Position numbers and translations under genes: made by a program. A stretch of 64,000 nt of DNA from Pacificimonas sp963710205 (GTDB taxonomy: Bacteria; Pseudomonadota; Alphaproteobacteria; Sphingomonadales; Sphingomonadaceae): positions 265,529 to 329,528 of the forward strand of contig CAVPZG010000001.1 of assembly GCA_963710205.1 (NCBI GenBank). The letters run 5' to 3'. Below the pieces are notes generated by a model, which searched no databases, was not told the DNA's origin, and was given only the letters and a program-made list of their open reading frames with translations. Of the stretch, positions 60,752-64,000 are shown piece by piece; position 1 is the first letter of the stretch; each line of letters opens with the position of its first letter.

Positions 60752-61108
60752 CGGGAAGATTCACGTATTGGTCGCAACCGATGGGGTTGCGCACCGTCAG
60801 GAACTTTACGCGGCCAATGCATCATCGACCAAGTGCAAAAAATCCCTGCCCCCTATCGGTCTATACCCAACTGAATAATTTCGGTGCGCAGTATTCATGG
60901 TGCCATATGGATGCTCCTACCAAGAATGAATCAGTCGAATTTCACGCAGCCTGACGGTGTCAGCTTCGAAAGGAGGTTGAGCATAGACCTTGAAAAGCTA
61001 GCCTTTCAACCCTTTATGTTTGTTAAGCTTCCACCAACCGCGAGCGATGTCCCGACTCGGATCGCATACCTCTAAATCCAACTCTGCAAAACAAACAACG
61101 CCCATAAC
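60752..61108. other. 357 bp without a supported gene
   Basis: No confident gene, RNA or repeat was seen here. On the minus strand the last 33 codons of a frame ending near 60998 (ELDLEVCDPSRDIARGWWKLNKHKGLKG) look protein-like but have no start of their own: upstream they run into antisense of the sulfotransferase gene. They may be the tail of a deleted gene. The segment upstream of the sulfotransferase start shows no obvious promoter. Confidence 0.4.
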
Positions 61109-62127
61109 ATGAAACGTTGCTTCATTCACATCGGAAACCACAAGACTGGCACCACCTCGATCCAGCAGATCCTCGGACAGTATGACAAACAGCTGGCGTC
61201 CTTGGGCATTTTGGTTCCCTCGTCCGTTCGGAATGTGCCAAATATCGGCGTTCACCACCAGCTCGCGTTTGACCTGAACCGCGATCCGCGTTTCAGACCA
61301 AACCGTGGTGGATTTAAACGAACTGCGTTGCCGAATTGACGAGCGCATCCCAAGAAACTGCGATCATTTCATCTGAAGCGCTCGCATCCACTGCCATCCG
61401 CCCGAAGTCGCTTGGAAGGTTGCGTAGCAGGCTGAAAGAGGTAGGTGTTGAACCGATCTGGATCTTTTATCTCCGCTCGTATCCCGAATGGGCAGAGAGT
61501 GCTTATACGCAACTTGCCAAGGAACTGAAGGTCACTCGACCTATCGATGATTGCATTGATGAGCTGGGGGGAATTTTTAAGTTCGGAAGATCTCCGTCAA
61601 CGGTCCTCGACCCTCTCCGTAAGACTGGGGATACCGTTATATTGAGATCTTACGATCAGGCAGTTCCCCGACTGATCTCCGATTTTTTCTCTCAGGTTGG
61701 TTTGCATGACTTCGATCCGAACGGTGATATCAATAGCCTTCGTACAAACTCACGACCCTCTACGATGGACATGGAGTTCCTTGCTCGGGCCGCTGTTTAC
61801 CACGAACTAAAACCGGGAGACGGAATCGTCAATGCACGAAAGCAAGCAAGGGATCTTCTATCCGAACTTCCACAAAGCCCGCTCTACCGTGGACTTTCAG
61901 AAGAGCTTGCAAAACGTCTCAGAGAATCGACTCGTTTAGCGTATGAAGAACTTTTACAAACATACAGGCCAGACTGTAGTTTCGACGAATTCTTCCCCAC
62001 ACGTAATGGTTATAAAGAGCAAATATTCAAGACATCGGACCACTCCGCCAAAGACCTAAGAAGCTCGAGAAAACTACTAAGTCGCTTCGGATCGCTACGT
62101 GATGCAACAAGGCAACGGCCTTCCTAG
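61109..62127 (+). CDS. Sulfotransferase-like protein 1, frameshifted
   Basis: RCFIHIGNHKTGTTSIQQIL (61112-61171) is the N-terminal P-loop-like 5'-phosphosulfate-binding loop of sulfotransferases. After about 70 residues the frame breaks in TTTAAACG near 61315. One missing A restores LTSASQETAIISSEALAS..., with WIFYLRSYPEWAESAYTQLAKEL as the 3'-phosphate-binding strand/Arg-Ser region. The repaired protein is about 340 aa. It would transfer sulfate from PAPS to a glycan or lipid. The gene is in a low-G+C region; the broken frame may be a sequencing error. Confidence 0.7.
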
Positions 62128-62152
62128 AAGATAAATGGTTATGAGCGCGATA

Positions 62153-63207
62153 CTATGAATTTGATATATTCAGCCTCTTTTGAATTTCAATGATCGATTG
62201 CTGCTGTTTCCTAACAGTGGTGAACATCGAGAGGTATAGCTTTGCGAGACCTTTAACCACGGGGCCTGGTTCAGGTAGGCGGTCCGCTTCATGAAACTGA
62301 TCCGGCTTGCCGGAGTCCGCGGCAATTGTCACATTGTTGAGATAGGTTTCGGAGATCTTACTGTTCGCCTCCGCATAGTGCGCGCAGATCTGTGCGGAGA
62401 GTTTTTCAGACACCCACAACTTCGTTTCCGGGCGTATTGGACTCTTTTTCCTCGCCATCATATCGAGCAAGGCATCTGAAATATCGAATTCGCCATTCCC
62501 GGACTCGAAACGATTGAGATAACGGAGCAGGGCCAAATCATGAGCTCCCGGAGTTGGATTGATTTCGTGAGAGAACCGTTCGTACGACGCGAAGTCGATT
62601 CCGAGGTAGCTACCGAAATCACTGGTGACGTCATTGCCGACCATCGCCCCCCGGAGATAAACCCTCACATCGAGATTTTCCATACCGACGACGGCGGCGT
62701 ATTGTGTGATCCTTGGGAGATAGTCGAATGCTCTCTCGTTCTTGCTCTCCAGAAGCGTTCCAGTGGTCCCGACTCACCATGGCGTTTGATCCGTTGCGCG
62801 TAAAACGAGATGACGGATTCGATCTGGGGACGAATATAGAGGACAAGCTTCAGGGTGCGGCCCGTCGCTTCCACGTCAGCCTTGATGATTTCCAGCTGTT
62901 CTCTTTTGGAATAGGCGAAGTGTTCCGACGAAATAGAGACCGCAGTAGCCTGGGATGATTTCAACACTTGGAGGTATGAGCAATACTGAGAACTCTCGCC
63001 TCTTTTCGTCCTGCTGAAACGCGAGCGCTATCGACACGCCGTTGCCAGAAGTTACTCCACCGCTCTCAGCAGATTCTAGATCTTCCAGCGAGGGATAATC
63101 CACACCATCCTCGACATAGCTTTTTTTTATTTTTTGCAAGGAATGCCTGAATGGCGGATGTCCCGGTTTCGGCCGACCATGTGGATGATTGCTGATTGAT
63201 CGTGCAT
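62153..63207 (-). pseudogene. Sulfotransferase-like protein 2, several frameshifts
   Basis: Pieces in three frames align as one sulfotransferase-like protein read from ATG 63207: MHDQSAIIH-GRPKTG-TSAIQAFLAKNK, YPSLEDLESAESGGVTSGNG, YCSYLQVLKSSQATAVSISSEHFAYSKREQLE, LVLYIRPQIESVISFYAQRIKRHG, LESKNERAFDYLPRITQYAAVVGMENLDVRVYLRG, and the tail to 62153. GRPKTGTSAIQ is the PAPS loop and LVLYIRPQIESV the Arg/Ser strand. I count at least five indels, several in A/T runs (for instance the A-rich stretch near 63125). Either this gene decays or the end of this contig is error-rich. Confidence 0.6.
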
Positions 63208-63318
63208 GCGGATGTTGGATCTCCTGTAGGAAGAGATCACAGAGTTGAGACGAGAGAGACAAATCCGCACTCTAGCCTGAGTCAATAGGAAATCAGCCGT
63301 AGGTTGTCGAGCGTCGAG

Positions 63319-64000
63319 CTAAGTTCGTTTCGCCCCGTTTAGTCTTTCAGATGGAAATACGTCTCTCAATGCCAAATCCAGTTCGGGGAGCAGACCGCGT
63401 CTGGCTATGACTTTCACGGAGGCATTGAGTCCCCGGAAGAGATCTACCGAGAGAGCGGTCATATCACCGGGTGCGGCTCTTGGGCACATTCGGATTGACC
63501 CTCTGCAGTTCTGATAGGCCTCGGGCGACCACCACGACGGATCTGCCAAGACCGCCTCCCGGTCAGCGGGTGTCATGAGCTCGATCAACTTCATGTTGCT
63601 GTTTTTCGTGCGCTTCAGGATCTGTTCGATTCTTTTCGGACCGAGAACCCAAGGAGTGGAAGAATAATTGCGGCGACTGTATGACAGAACCTTGCTCGCA
63701 ATGAAATCCGACATCATCTCATGTGGTCCAGGACGTAGATCAAGAGCATGATGGTATAAGTTTATTACTGCACCAGGAAGGGATTTGTTAGACGTTCTGG
63801 TCTAAATCTTTAGGTTTTATGCAGCCAATATCATCGAAAAGCTGGTCCACCACATTTCCGAGGACCGGCCGAACCGTGTAAGACTATCGTCTCCGACCGC
63901 CGACATGCAGACTGCGGGTCACGCGGTTCCAATCGATTTCAAAGCACCTTTAAGCCAATCGTCGAAATCGATCCCTGGTGTCCAGGCTCCCCACTGCCAC
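63319..64000 (-). pseudogene. Sulfotransferase-like protein 3, 5' end outside the window, frame-broken
   Basis: Only the C-terminal half lies in the window. Reading leftward from 64000 in changing frames gives WGAWTPGIDFDDWLKGALKSIG, then PVLGNVVDQLFDDIGCIKPKDLDQNV, then NKSLPGAVINLYHHALDLRPGPHEMMSDFIASKVLSYSRRNYSS and an uninterrupted tail to 63319 (ADREAVLADPSWWSPEAYQ). The NKSLPGAVINLYHH part resembles the N-E-S-L-P-x-E-A segment at the end of sulfotransferase domains. At least two indels are needed. Assignment is by resemblance only. Confidence 0.45.

Noticed and set aside
60998..61348. 116 aa minus-strand ORF near the sulfotransferase
   Set aside because: Its first half is antisense to the P-loop of sulfotransferase 1; only the last 33 codons look protein-like, without a start of their own.
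1..64000. tRNA, rRNA, CRISPR array or complete prophage
   Set aside because: I found no clover-leaf sequences, no direct repeats with spacers and no phage gene runs; a dedicated scan (tRNAscan, CRISPR finder) would be needed to exclude small ones.

Overview
The window looks like chromosomal DNA of an alphaproteobacterium, most likely a sphingomonad (Sphingomonadales). The evidence is a high G+C content over the first 58 kb, the alphaproteobacterial origin cluster hemE / ppsR-maf-aroE-coaE-dnaQ, the partition cluster mnmE-mnmG-rsmG-parA-parB, small alphaproteobacterial families (DUF1491, DUF6489-like), and a TonB-receptor-style VVTGSRI box typical of sphingomonad envelope proteins. I saw no rRNA, tRNA or CRISPR array. 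The genus cannot be named from sequence alone.

Layout. 0-3 kb: trpA-accD-folC. 3-17.4 kb: mixed envelope, stress and metabolic genes (a HEYAHH metalloprotease, an AmpG-type permease, a Rieske oxygenase, two adjacent DUF4139 proteins, an HWE histidine kinase, a hydrolase-OsmC fusion, DJ-1/PfpI, comM, TVP38, DUF547). 17.4-21.4 kb: rpmH-rnpA-yidD-yidC-engB and a GST. 21.4-30 kb: 3-hydroxyacyl-CoA dehydrogenase, exoD, a CDF metal exporter, argB, an LplT-like MFS protein, a CsgG-like protein, NUDIX, folE and a UbiB-family kinase. 30-36.5 kb: a compact operon (beta-helix protein, diheme cytochrome c, a 4-hydroxybutyryl-CoA-dehydratase-like protein, dienelactone hydrolase) divergent from a D-aminoacylase. 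36.5-39 kb: lemA, two TPM-domain genes and mscL. 39-44.9 kb: parB-parA-rsmG-mnmG-mnmE with two perfect parS sites. 45-51 kb: GNAT, SnoaL-like, terC, rho, putP, hemJ, hemE. 51.0-51.3 kb: predicted oriC with a TTAA-N7-TTAA CtrA-type site and a near-consensus DnaA box. 51.3-57.9 kb: ppsR-maf-aroE-coaE-dnaQ, then hpf-ptsN, PilZ, thioesterase, DUF1491 and SleB.

At about 58.1 kb the character changes abruptly. An MmcB-like gene stops after about 48 residues and is followed by a verrucomicrobial/planctomycete-looking esterase. The esterase is itself cut and joined to the 3' part of an IS66-type transposase. After that comes a region of roughly 50 % G+C with a glycosyltransferase and three sulfotransferase-like genes, all broken by indels. 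This is either an acquired surface-polysaccharide island or a chimeric join.

Small indels recur across the window (accD, ampG, the OsmC fusion, GST, lemA, IS66 and the sulfotransferases), many of them in short homopolymers. In accD two compensating shifts scramble a catalytic stretch of an essential enzyme, so much of this is probably sequencing error rather than gene decay. The most interesting biology is the cytochrome/dehydratase operon at 30-36.5 kb, the predicted oriC/parS architecture, and the 58 kb junction with its sulfotransferase cluster.
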